Shown here: in pieces, positions 33,387 to 40,946 of the stretch
Numbering within the stretch: position 1 is the first letter of the stretch
How the letters are laid out: the number at the start of each line of letters is the position of its first letter
Assembly: GCF_043555985.1 (NCBI RefSeq)
Contig: NZ_JBIGIC010000001.1
Location: 620,001-684,000 of the forward strand
Source: Pelomonas candidula
Lineage (GTDB): Bacteria; Pseudomonadota; Gammaproteobacteria; Burkholderiales; Burkholderiaceae_C
Direction: 5' to 3'
DNA length: 64,000 nt
The notes under the pieces: model-generated
The model's input: the letters and a program-made list of their open reading frames with translations, nothing else
What the model was told of the DNA's origin: nothing
The model's database searches: none
Position numbers and translations under genes: made by a program

Positions 33387-36137
33387 TCACAAGGCCTTCG
33401 GCCTCGTCGCATCCGACGGACTCGCGATCCACCCCTGCAGCTCCGCCGCCCGCGCATGCTTGGGCGCCAGTTCCAGGAAGGTCTTGTAGGCCGCCATGGC
33501 CTTGGTGTCGTCGCCGGCCTGCAGGCGCGCGTCGCCCAGGTTGAGCCAAGCCAGCGAGCGGCTCGCGTCCATGTCGACTGCCTTCTCGAACCAGCCGGCC
33601 GCATCGCTGAACTTGCCGCGGCGATACAGCACGAAGCCGAGGTTGTTGGCCGCCAGCGCGAACTTCGGCTGCAACGTCAAAGCCTCCTTGAACGCGGCCT
33701 CGGCCTCGTCGTAGCGGCGCTCGCGGTAGAGCTGCAGGCCGCGGTCGTTGGCGCGTTGGGCGGTCACACGGGCGCTGGCGTCGACACGGGCCGTCGGCGC
33801 GGCCAGCGCCTGGTCCTTGCCGTCCAGCCCTTTGATCGTCACCTGCACGGCGCTCGCCGCGCCACTCGCGGCCGACGGCTGGCGGCCGGCGGTGCTGGCT
33901 TCGTCGACCTTCAACGCGAGCTGGCTGGCCTTGTCGTCCAGCTGCGCCACGGCGCCGCTGAGCGCGGGCTCGGCCGACTGCGGCAGCTCGAAGACGAACT
34001 CGCCGCCTTCGCTGCCCGGCAGGCTGCCGAAGGCCGGCGTCTGGTGCGCGATGGCCGACACGGCCGGCGCCACGTAGGCGGCCAGCTCGGTGGCGGTGAT
34101 GAGGCCGTCGCCGTTCAGGTCGGCCTTGCCGCTCAGCGCCTGCAGCAGCGTCCACGTGAAGACGGAATGGCCGCCGGGGCCGTCGTCGGCCACCTGCTGG
34201 TCGGCGCCGCCGGCGGTCATCATCTGGCGGCCGATGCGGCGCGCGTTGGTGCGGGCGAAGTTGCTGTCCGCCGCAGCGCTGCCGCCGCGCGTCAGGCCCA
34301 GCCCCGAGTAGCAGGCGTCGATGACGAACAGCGCGTGCTTGGCCGTGATGGCCTCGGCCACCTCCTGCAGCTGCGGCATCGCGATGGCGTCGGCCTGCAG
34401 GTCGTTGAGGCCCGCGTCCACCGGCACGATGTAGCCCACCTCGCGGCCGCTGGGCAGCTGGCGCGTGCTGCCGTGGCCGGCGAAGAAGACGAACACGCGG
34501 TCGTCGCGCTTGACGCGCTTGGGGTCGCCGAAGCGTTCGTTCAGCGCCTTCAGGATGTTGGCACGCGTGGCGTCGGCATCGGTCAGCAGCGTGACGTGGT
34601 CGGCCGCGAAGCCGAAGCGCGTGACCAGCGTGTCGCGCATGGCCTGGGCGTCGCGCACCGCGTGCGACAGCTTGGGCCAGGCCGTGTAGCTGTTGATGCC
34701 GATAACCAGCGCATGGCTCTCGCGGTACAGCTCGCCCGGCGCGGGGGGCGGCGCGGCGGCGGTCTTGTCGCTGGTGACGACGAACTGGCCGTTCTGGTAG
34801 CTCGCGAAGCGCCAGCCGTCGGCAGCCAGCTGCGCCAGCACCAGCGGCAGCGCCTGCACGGTGCGGGCGTGGATGTCGTGGAACAGCACGATGCCGCGCT
34901 GCTGCTTGTCCAGCTCGTCCAGCACGCGCGCGGCGATGCTCTTGGGGATGGGGTCGCTCCAGTCCAGCGAGTCGACGTTCCACATCATCGAGCGCAGCTT
35001 CAGTGCCTCGATGGTGCTCAGAGCGCCGTCGTTGCGCGCGCCGTACGGGAAGCGAAACAAGGCGTCGCCGTTGCGACCCGCCGCATCCAGCAGCGCCTCC
35101 GTGTTGGCGGCTTCTTCCTTGACCTTCACCAGCTCGAACTTGCTCATCAGCCCGTGCGTGAAGCTGTGGTTGGCGATCTGGTGGCCGGCGGCCAGCACGC
35201 GCTTGGCGACGGCGCTGCCGTTGCCCGGCAGCGGCTTGCCGTCGGGGCCGACCTTGCCGAGGTTCTGGCCCAGCTCGAAGAACACGGCCGGCGCGTTGTA
35301 GCGCTTCAGGATCTCCAGGATCTCGTCGGTGTAGCGCGCGTGCGGGCCGTCATCGAAGGTCAGCAGCACGGTCTTGGGCGGCAGCTTGTCGCCGAAGACC
35401 TCGCGGTCCTTGGCGGCGACACCACGCATCGCGCCTGACGCGGCGGACGCCGGCGGCTCGGGCGCCAGGTCGGCGGCAGCCGGCAACTGCGCGCCGTACT
35501 GCTTCATGATGGCCTCGCGCGTGTGCAGGCTTTTCAGCTTGGCAATGTAGTCGGCCCACTTCTCGCGCTTGAGCTCGATGCCGCGCTTGGCGAAGCCGCC
35601 GAACACCTCCTTCAGCTCCTGCTCGTAGGCCTTCTCCACCTCGGCCAGCGTGTCGAGGTCGTCCTGTGCACGGCGCGAGAGCTTGATGCCGTCCAGCGTC
35701 TGGGCGCTCTTGAGCCCCGTGGCGAGCTGGGCCAGCACCTCCTTGAAGGCCAGGCGGTCGGCGTCGAACCAGTCAGGCAGGCTCTCGATGCGTGTGAGCA
35801 GCGCCGTCGTCGCGTCCAGCGCCTCGGGCTTCAGTGCTGCGTCGGCCAGCTGCTGCTGGCGTTGCAGCAGCTCGTGGAAGAGCTGCTGGCCCAGCGCCTG
35901 CACCTCGCGGCGCTGGGCGGCCGGCAGCGCGGCCTCGCCGTCCATCAGCACGACGATCTGGCGGTGCAGCGTCAGCAGCCCGTCGGCCTGCGTGCGCAGC
36001 TGCGTCGTCGCGTTGGCGTCCTGCGGGGCGGAGGCCGCGGGCAGGGCGGCGGGAACATCGTTGACGCGCTGGCAGGCGGCCAGTGCGAGGGCGGCGGTCA
36101 GCAGCAGGGCGGTCGGGGCGTGGCGCAGGACGGGCAT
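33387..36137 (-). CDS. Lipoprotein fusing polysaccharide deacetylase, caspase-like protease, EF-hand and TPRs
   Basis: A 916-residue envelope protein. Seen in order: lipobox ALALAAC with Cys22 (+2 Gln, predicting outer-membrane sorting); a helical region to about 240; a NodB deacetylase domain about 245-450 (LTFDDGPHA, NHSFTHG metal His pair, RFPYGARN, VLFHDIHA). A caspase/metacaspase p20 domain covers about 475-640, with catalytic His in FVFFAGHGS and Cys in FVIDACYSG. An EF-hand loop DLNGDGLITATEL sits near 676, and three or so TPRs about 800-885 (ANDRGLQLYRERRYDEAEAA). All catalytic residues of both enzymes appear intact. Start MPVLRHAPT at 36137 gives a proper signal; the frame is open 21 codons further. 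It should act on peptidoglycan or polysaccharide and on protein in the periplasm. I know no named protein with this order. Confidence 0.9.
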   Translation of the reverse strand: MPVLRHAPTALLLTAALALAACQRVNDVPAALPAASAPQDANATTQLRTQADGLLTLHRQIVVLMDGEAALPAAQRREVQALGQQLFHELLQRQQQLADAALKPEALDATTALLTRIESLPDWFDADRLAFKEVLAQLATGLKSAQTLDGIKLSRRAQDDLDTLAEVEKAYEQELKEVFGGFAKRGIELKREKWADYIAKLKSLHTREAIMKQYGAQLPAAADLAPEPPASAASGAMRGVAAKDREVFGDKLPPKTVLLTFDDGPHARYTDEILEILKRYNAPAVFFELGQNLGKVGPDGKPLPGNGSAVAKRVLAAGHQIANHSFTHGLMSKFELVKVKEEAANTEALLDAAGRNGDALFRFPYGARNDGALSTIEALKLRSMMWNVDSLDWSDPIPKSIAARVLDELDKQQRGIVLFHDIHARTVQALPLVLAQLAADGWRFASYQNGQFVVTSDKTAAAPPPAPGELYRESHALVIGINSYTAWPKLSHAVRDAQAMRDTLVTRFGFAADHVTLLTDADATRANILKALNERFGDPKRVKRDDRVFVFFAGHGSTRQLPSGREVGYIVPVDAGLNDLQADAIAMPQLQEVAEAITAKHALFVIDACYSGLGLTRGGSAAADSNFARTNARRIGRQMMTAGGADQQVADDGPGGHSVFTWTLLQALSGKADLNGDGLITATELAAYVAPAVSAIAHQTPAFGSLPGSEGGEFVFELPQSAEPALSGAVAQLDDKASQLALKVDEASTAGRQPSAASGAASAVQVTIKGLDGKDQALAAPTARVDASARVTAQRANDRGLQLYRERRYDEAEAAFKEALTLQPKFALAANNLGFVLYRRGKFSDAAGWFEKAVDMDASRSLAWLNLGDARLQAGDDTKAMAAYKTFLELAPKHARAAELQGWIASPSDATRPKAL

Positions 36138-36190
36138 GGTCAGGGTGGGGCCGAGGACGGGCGTGATTGTGCTGCCCGTCATCTGCGCGC

Positions 36191-36219
36191 TTGCCGGCAT
36201 TCGTTACTTCGAGTATTCT
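36191..36219 (+). promoter_or_regulatory. Candidate arsR promoter (TTGCCG-N17-TATTCT)
   Basis: A -35 TTGCCG (36191-36196) and a -10 TATTCT (36214-36219) with an ideal 17-bp spacer. Predicted transcription start is about 36226, the ATG of arsR, so the message would be leaderless; no Shine-Dalgarno fits. AT-rich sequence in the spacer and -10 (TTACTTCGAGTATTC) is the likely ArsR operator. Confidence 0.55.
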
Positions 36220-36225
36220 GGAAAT

Positions 36226-36549
36226 ATGGATGAACAAGACGTCGTCAAAGCCCTGGCCGCGCTGGCCCAGCCGGTGCGGCTGAAGGTCTTCCGTGCGCTG
36301 GTCGTCACGGGCGAAGCCGGGCTCACGCCCGGCACCATGGCCGAGGGGCTGGACATCCCGGCCAACACGCTGTCCTTCCACCTGAAGGAGCTGGTCAACG
36401 CCGGCCTCGTGACGCAGGAGCGGTCCAGCCGCAACCTCATCTACCGCGCCGCCTATCCGCGCATGAACGCGCTGCTGGGCTACCTGACCGAGAACTGCTG
36501 CCAGGGTGCTGCCTGCGCAGTGCCCGCCTCTTCATCTTCCTGCTGCTGA
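36226..36549 (+). CDS. arsR: ArsR-family arsenic-responsive repressor
   Basis: A 107-residue winged-helix repressor. Seen: KALAALAQPVRLKVFRALV, the recognition helix region IPANTLSFHLKELVNAGLV, wing ERSSRNLIYRA, and a C-terminal Cys-rich tail (ENCCQGAAC and a final CC). Vicinal cysteines at the C-terminus instead of the E. coli-type helix-3 ELCVCDL site mark the variant that binds trivalent (also methylated) arsenic at its tail. First gene of the ars operon, apparently autoregulated from the promoter at 36191. ATG 36226 is the probable transcription start too. Confidence 0.92.
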   Translation: MDEQDVVKALAALAQPVRLKVFRALVVTGEAGLTPGTMAEGLDIPANTLSFHLKELVNAGLVTQERSSRNLIYRAAYPRMNALLGYLTENCCQGAACAVPASSSSCC

Positions 36550-36562
36550 ACAAGGAGTTCCC

Positions 36563-37042
36563 ATGAAGCGCTTTCACGTGCATGCCCATGTCGAGGATCT
36601 GCAGGCCAGCGTGGCCTTCTACGCCAAGCTCTTCGGCGCGGCGCCCACGCGGCTGGAGAGCGATTACGCCAAGTGGATGCTGGACGACCCGCGCATCAAC
36701 TTCGCGATCTCCACGCGCGGCGGCAAGCCGGGGGTGGACCACCTCGGCATCCAGGCCGACACGGCCGAAGAGCTGGCCGAGCTGAAGGCCCGCGCCCGCG
36801 CGGCGGATGCGCCGGTGCTGGACGAGGGCGCCACGACCTGCTGCTACGCGCAGAGCGAGAAGCACTGGGTCACCGACCCGCAGGGCATCGCCTGGGAACA
36901 CTTCCAGACGCTGGCCGACATCCCCACCTTCAGCGCCAGCCAGGCCACCGCGCCGCAGGCGGCCTCGGCCTGCTGCCCCGGCGATGCGCCGCGCGGCAAG
37001 CCGGTCGGCATCGCCGTCAAGCCCGCGTCGAACTGCTGCTGA
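36563..37042 (+). CDS. arsI: ArsI/CadI-family VOC protein (C-As lyase)
   Basis: A 159-residue vicinal-oxygen-chelate protein. ArsI cleaves the carbon-arsenic bond of trivalent organoarsenicals such as methylarsenite using Fe(II) and O2. Seen: RFHVHAHVEDLQASVAFYAK with the first metal His, PGVDHLGIQ with the second, the vicinal Cys pair in TTCCYAQSEKHWVTDP, and the Glu of GIAWEHF. All hallmark ArsI residues are present. The C-terminus is Cys-rich (SACCPGD, SNCC). Good ribosome site AAGGAG before ATG 36563. Second gene of the ars operon. Confidence 0.9.
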   Translation: MKRFHVHAHVEDLQASVAFYAKLFGAAPTRLESDYAKWMLDDPRINFAISTRGGKPGVDHLGIQADTAEELAELKARARAADAPVLDEGATTCCYAQSEKHWVTDPQGIAWEHFQTLADIPTFSASQATAPQAASACCPGDAPRGKPVGIAVKPASNCC

Positions 37043-37045
37043 CCC

Positions 37046-37549
37046 ATGACCACGCACGTTCTCATCCTCTGCACCCACAACTCGGCCCGCAGCGTGCTGG
37101 CCGAGGGCATGCTCAACCACTGGGCCGCCAGGCTCGGCGTCGACGTGCGCGCCCACAGCGCCGGCAGCGCGCCCAGTGGCCGCATCAACCCCTTCGCGCT
37201 GGAGGCGCTGCGGAGCGCCGGCGTCGACACTGCGGGTGTGCGCAGCAAGAGCTGGGACGAGTTCACGACGCCCGACGCGCCGCCGCTGTCCATCGTCATC
37301 ACGGTCTGCGACAGCGCCGCGGCCGAGAGTTGCCCCGTCTTCTTCGGGGACGGCAACCAGCCGGTCAAGGTGCATTGGGGCTACCCCGATCCGTCCAACG
37401 CCGACGGCGGCGACGAAGGCAAGCGCCGCGCGTTCGAGCTGACCCGCCAGGCCATCGGCTATCGCATGCTGCAGCTTCTGGGGCTGCCCCTGGCCACGCT
37501 GAGCCGGGCCGAGCAGCAGCAGCAGCTCACCGCCATCGCGGCGTCCTGA
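37046..37549 (+). CDS. arsC: Arsenate reductase, low-molecular-weight phosphatase type
   Basis: A 167-residue protein of the LMW-PTPase/thioredoxin-coupled ArsC group. Seen: the P-loop LCTHNSARSVLAEG with nucleophile Cys near residue 9, AHSAGSAPSG, and the later VCDSAAAESCPVFFG with redox cysteines. HWGYPDPSNADG carries the acid Asp. It reduces arsenate to arsenite. Three bases separate it from arsI and two from aqpS, so the genes are one transcript. Coexists with a second, unrelated ArsC at 38201. Confidence 0.92.
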   Translation: MTTHVLILCTHNSARSVLAEGMLNHWAARLGVDVRAHSAGSAPSGRINPFALEALRSAGVDTAGVRSKSWDEFTTPDAPPLSIVITVCDSAAAESCPVFFGDGNQPVKVHWGYPDPSNADGGDEGKRRAFELTRQAIGYRMLQLLGLPLATLSRAEQQQQLTAIAAS

Positions 37550-37551
37550 CG

Positions 37552-38208
37552 ATGGCCCTGCCCCGTCGCCTGCTGGCCGAGTGCCTCGGCACGGCCTTGC
37601 TGCTGGCCGTGGTCATCGGCTCCGGCGTCATGGCCGAGCGCCTGTCGGGCGGCAATGTCGCCGTCGCGCTGCTGGCCAACACCCTGGCCACGGTGGGTGG
37701 CCTGTACGTGCTGATCGAGGTGTTCGGGCCGGTCAGCGGCGCGCATTTCAACCCGGCGGTGTCGCTGACCCTGGCCGTGCGCGGCGAGCTGTCTGCCGCC
37801 GCGCTGGGGCTTTACGTCGCCGCCCAGTTGCTGGGCGCGGTGCTGGGGGCCTGGCTGGCCCACGCGATGTTCGACATGAGCCTGCTTCAGTTCTCCACCA
37901 GGCCGCGCGGCGGCACGGGGCAGTGGATCGCCGAAGCCGTGGCCACGTTCGGCCTGCTGCTCGTCATCCTGCGCGCGCCGCCCTCCCGGGTGGCGGCGAT
38001 GGTGGCGGCCTACATCGGTGCGGCCTACTGGTTCACGGCTTCCACGTCGTTTGCCAACCCGGCCGCCGCCTTCGGCCGCATGTTCAGCGACAGCTTCGCC
38101 GGCATCGCGCCAGCCAGCGTGCCGGGCTTCATCGCGGCCGAGCTGGCCGGTGCTGCGTTGGCGCTGTGGGTGCATCGTGGTCTTGGGGCAGACTCGCGAG
38201 ATGGCTGA
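37552..38208 (+). CDS. aqpS: Aquaporin family channel, probable arsenite channel AqpS
   Basis: A 218-residue major-intrinsic-protein channel. Seen: six hydrophobic helices and two pore half-helices with NPA boxes (AHFNPAVSLTLAV and FANPAAAFGRMF), the second with the selectivity Arg. In rhizobial ars operons AqpS takes the place of ArsB and lets arsenite leave down its gradient. The location between two arsC genes and the absence of any pump gene support that role here. It ends eight bases into the next gene (ATG 38201). Confidence 0.87.
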   Translation: MALPRRLLAECLGTALLLAVVIGSGVMAERLSGGNVAVALLANTLATVGGLYVLIEVFGPVSGAHFNPAVSLTLAVRGELSAAALGLYVAAQLLGAVLGAWLAHAMFDMSLLQFSTRPRGGTGQWIAEAVATFGLLLVILRAPPSRVAAMVAAYIGAAYWFTASTSFANPAAAFGRMFSDSFAGIAPASVPGFIAAELAGAALALWVHRGLGADSRDG

Positions 38209-38623
38209 CATCACCCTCTTCCACAACCCCAGGTGCGGCACGTCGCGCAACGTACTGGCGCTGATCCGCCACGCCGGCCTGGAGCCGCGCGTCGTCGAGT
38301 ACCTGAAGACGCCGCCGAGCCGCGACGAGCTCCGCGCGCTGGCCGCGGCCACCGGCCAGCCGCTGCGCACGCTGCTGCGCGACAAGGAGGCCGTGTTCGC
38401 CGAACTGGGCCTGGCCGACCCGGGCTTGAGCGACGACGCGCTGCTGGACGCCATCGAGCAGCATCCCATCCTGCTGAACCGCCCCATCGTCATGACGCCG
38501 CTGGGCACGGCGCTGTGCCGGCCGTCGGAGGCGGTGCTGGAGCTGCTGCCGGTCGGTCCGCTGCCGCCGTTCACGAAGAGTGACGGCGAGGTCGTGGTGG
38601 ACCATGGCCGGCGGCGCGGCTGA
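38201..38623 (+). CDS. arsC: Arsenate reductase, glutaredoxin type
   Basis: A 140-residue ArsC of the glutaredoxin-dependent family. Seen: ITLFHNPRCGTSRNVLALIR, with catalytic Cys near residue 12 in the CGTSRN motif that matches plasmid R773 ArsC. YLKTPPSRDEL and the arsenate-binding Arg stretch (LLNRPIV, ALCRPSE) follow. It is unrelated to the phosphatase-type ArsC at 37046, giving the operon two electron routes (glutathione/glutaredoxin and thioredoxin). Overlaps the aqpS stop by eight bases. Confidence 0.9.
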   Translation: MADITLFHNPRCGTSRNVLALIRHAGLEPRVVEYLKTPPSRDELRALAAATGQPLRTLLRDKEAVFAELGLADPGLSDDALLDAIEQHPILLNRPIVMTPLGTALCRPSEAVLELLPVGPLPPFTKSDGEVVVDHGRRRG

Positions 38624-38625
38624 CC

Positions 38626-39144
38626 ATGCGCCGGCTCCGCTACAACTGCGCCGCCACGCTGGACGGCTTCATCGCCACGGCCGACGGCGGCTACGACTGG
38701 ATCGTCGATGACGCGAGCATCGACTTCGGCGCGCTGTTTGCCGAGTTCGACACCTTCGTCATGGGCCGCAAGACCTACGAGGTCATGCAGGCCCAGGGCG
38801 ACGCGAATCCGCTGCGCGGCAGACGCGTCGTCGTGGCGTCGCGCACGCTGGCGGCGGCGGACCACCCGGACGTGACGCTGGTGCGCGACGACATGGCCGG
38901 CCACATCGCCGCGCTGAAGGCCGAGGCGGGCGGGCGCGACATCTGGCTGTTCGGCGGCGGCGACCTGGCCGGCCAACTGCTCGAAGCCGGGCTGGTGGAC
39001 CGCGTCGAGGTCGCGCTGATGCCGGTGCTGCTGCGCGACGGCATTCCACTGCTGCCGCCAGGGCCGCGGCAGCGGCTGAGCCTTGTGTCGGCGACCTCGC
39101 TGGCCAGCGGCATCCAGATGCTGGTCTACGACGTGCTGCGCTGA
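38626..39144 (+). CDS. Dihydrofolate reductase-like (RibD C-terminal) protein
   Basis: A 172-residue NADPH-binding protein. Seen: the family start RLRYNCAATLDGFIATADGG, FDTFVMGRKTYEVM, VVVASRTL, and the nucleotide loop IWLFGGGDLAGQLLEAGLVD. YyaP/RibD_C proteins of this kind are annotated as DHFR-like, with unknown substrates. Two bases after the glutaredoxin-type arsC, so probably the last gene of the ars transcript. Whether it takes part in arsenic metabolism is unknown. Confidence 0.88.
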   Translation: MRRLRYNCAATLDGFIATADGGYDWIVDDASIDFGALFAEFDTFVMGRKTYEVMQAQGDANPLRGRRVVVASRTLAAADHPDVTLVRDDMAGHIAALKAEAGGRDIWLFGGGDLAGQLLEAGLVDRVEVALMPVLLRDGIPLLPPGPRQRLSLVSATSLASGIQMLVYDVLR

Positions 39145-39152
39145 GGCCGGCC

Positions 39153-39908
39153 TCAGACGATGCCGCCGTTGGCGCGCAGCGTCTGCCCGTTGATCCACGC
39201 GCCCTGCGGCCCGACCAGCAGGCTGACGACGTTGGCGATGTCCTCGGGCTGGCCCAGCCGCTCCAGCGGCGCCATCTTCGCGAGCTGCTCGACGCGTTCC
39301 GGGGTCTTGCCGTCCAGGAACAGCGCCGTCGCCGTGGGGCCGGGCGCCACCGCGTTGACGGTGATGTTCCGGCCGCGCAGTTCCTTGGCCAGGATGTTGG
39401 TCATCGTCTCGATGGCGCTCTTGGTCGCCGCGTAGACGGCGTAGCCTGGCAGCGCCAGGCCGATGACGCTGGTCGAGCAGTTGACGATGCGGCCGCCAGA
39501 TCGCAGCCGCTTCGCCGCCTCGCGCATCGCGAGGAAGCTGCCCTTCACGTTGATATCGAACAGGCGGTCGAAGGTCGCGTCGGACGTGTCGGCCAGGTGC
39601 GGCAGCTCACCCGCCATCGCACCGGCGTTGTTGACGAGCACGTCGACGCCGCCGAAGGCCTCCGTCGCGGCGTCGAAGAGGAGCCGGGCGGCGTTCGCGT
39701 CGGCCACGTCGGCCTGCACCGCGATGGCGCGGCCGCCGCGGCCGGTGATGGCGGCGACGACCTTTTCGACCTCGGCGCGGCTGCCGGCGTAGTTGACGAC
39801 GACGGCATGGCCGTCCGCCGCCAGCCGCTGCGCAATGGCCGCGCCGATGCCGCGCGAGGCGCCGGTGACGATGGCGACGGGGGAGGAAGAGGCGTGGGTC
39901 TGGGTCAT
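39153..39908 (-). CDS. Short-chain dehydrogenase/reductase
   Basis: A 251-residue classical SDR. Seen: TGASRGIGAAIAQRL (NADPH loop), NNAGAM, the catalytic Ser in CSTSVIGLALPGYAVYAATKS with the YAATK Tyr/Lys pair, and VNAVAPGPTATALFLDG. Resembles FabG-like 3-oxoacyl or sugar-type reductases. Divergent from the LysR-type gene at 40019, which makes it the probable target of that regulator. Convergent with the ars operon end, eight bases apart. Confidence 0.93.
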   Translation of the reverse strand: MTQTHASSSPVAIVTGASRGIGAAIAQRLAADGHAVVVNYAGSRAEVEKVVAAITGRGGRAIAVQADVADANAARLLFDAATEAFGGVDVLVNNAGAMAGELPHLADTSDATFDRLFDINVKGSFLAMREAAKRLRSGGRIVNCSTSVIGLALPGYAVYAATKSAIETMTNILAKELRGRNITVNAVAPGPTATALFLDGKTPERVEQLAKMAPLERLGQPEDIANVVSLLVGPQGAWINGQTLRANGGIV

Positions 39909-40018
39909 GACAGGGCTCCGGTTCGGTGGGGTGAAGTCACTGTATTGATCGCCCCTAGTCGGATAAACAGGCTGTCCAACACATCACAATCCATTCCGTC
40001 TAAACAATCGGAGCTGCC
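39909..40018. promoter_or_regulatory. Divergent SDR/LysR control region
   Basis: 110 bases, clearly more AT-rich than the flanks. It contains TCCG-N10-CGGA (39996-40013) just before the regulator ATG, and TTGATC-type sequence near 39945. Divergent regulator and target genes normally share LysR sites (T-N11-A dyads) in such a gap; the exact box is not certain. Confidence 0.45.
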
Positions 40019-40912
40019 ATGGACCGACTTGACGCGATGCGCCTGTTCATCCGCATCGTCGACCTGGCCAGCTTCACGAAGGCGGCGGACGAGTTGCAGC
40101 TGCCGCGCGCCTCGGTCAGCCTGGCCATGCAGCAGCTGGAGGCCCGGCTGGGCGTGCGGCTGCTGAACCGCACGACGCGCCACGTCAGCCCCACGCCGGA
40201 CGGCGAGGCCTATCACGCGCGCTGCCAGCAGATCCTGCAGGACGTGGGCGAGGCCGAGGACCTGTTCCGCAGCACCCAGCTGCAGCCCCGCGGCCGGCTG
40301 CGCGTGGACATGCAGGGCAACCAGGCGCAACGCTTCGTGCTGCCCTTCCTTGGCGACTTCCATGCCCGCTACCCGGACATCGAGCTGGAAATCGGCCTCG
40401 GCGACCGCCTGGTGGACCTGGTGCGCGAAGGCGTGGACTGCGTGCTGCGCTCGGGCGAGCCGCGTGACTCGTCCATGGTGGGCCGGCGCGTCGCGCAACT
40501 GCGCCAGGTCACCTGCGCCAGCCGCGGCTACATCGACCGCCGCGGCCTGCCCGCCACGCTGGCCGAGTTCGCGACGCACCAGGCCGTCAACTACGTCGGC
40601 AGCAGCGGCCGCGTGCTGCCGTTCGACTTCGTCGTCGACGGCCAGCCCACCAGCCTGACGCTGGCGGGCCCGGTCACCGTCAGCAGCGCGTCGGCCTACG
40701 GCGCCTGCTGCCTCGCGGGCCTTGGTTTCATCCAGGCGCCGCGCTACAACTTCGAGGCGTCACTGGCCAGCGGCGAGCTGGTCGAGGTCTTCCCTGACTG
40801 GCAGCCTGCGCCAATGCCGGTCTACGTGCTGTACCCGCACGCGCGGCAGCTGTCGTCGCGGGTGCGGGTGTTTGTGGACTGGGTGGCGGAGAGGATGGCG
40901 GCGGCGAGCTGA
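40019..40912 (+). CDS. LysR-family transcription regulator
   Basis: A 297-residue regulator. Seen: the N-terminal HTH MDRLDAMRLFIRIVDLASFT and SVSLAMQQLEARLGVRLLNR, the linker helix, and a substrate-binding domain (GRLRVDMQGNQAQ, LEIGLGDRLVDLVREGVDCV, and LAGLGFIQAPRYN). The DRLDAM start and DCVLRSGE motif are those of the LTTR subgroup often found divergent from SDR or oxidoreductase genes. Likely controls the SDR gene at 39153 and itself. Confidence 0.94.
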   Translation: MDRLDAMRLFIRIVDLASFTKAADELQLPRASVSLAMQQLEARLGVRLLNRTTRHVSPTPDGEAYHARCQQILQDVGEAEDLFRSTQLQPRGRLRVDMQGNQAQRFVLPFLGDFHARYPDIELEIGLGDRLVDLVREGVDCVLRSGEPRDSSMVGRRVAQLRQVTCASRGYIDRRGLPATLAEFATHQAVNYVGSSGRVLPFDFVVDGQPTSLTLAGPVTVSSASAYGACCLAGLGFIQAPRYNFEASLASGELVEVFPDWQPAPMPVYVLYPHARQLSSRVRVFVDWVAERMAAAS

Positions 40913-40946
40913 GCCGCGAGAGCACTGCCCAATCGCGCCGGCAGGT

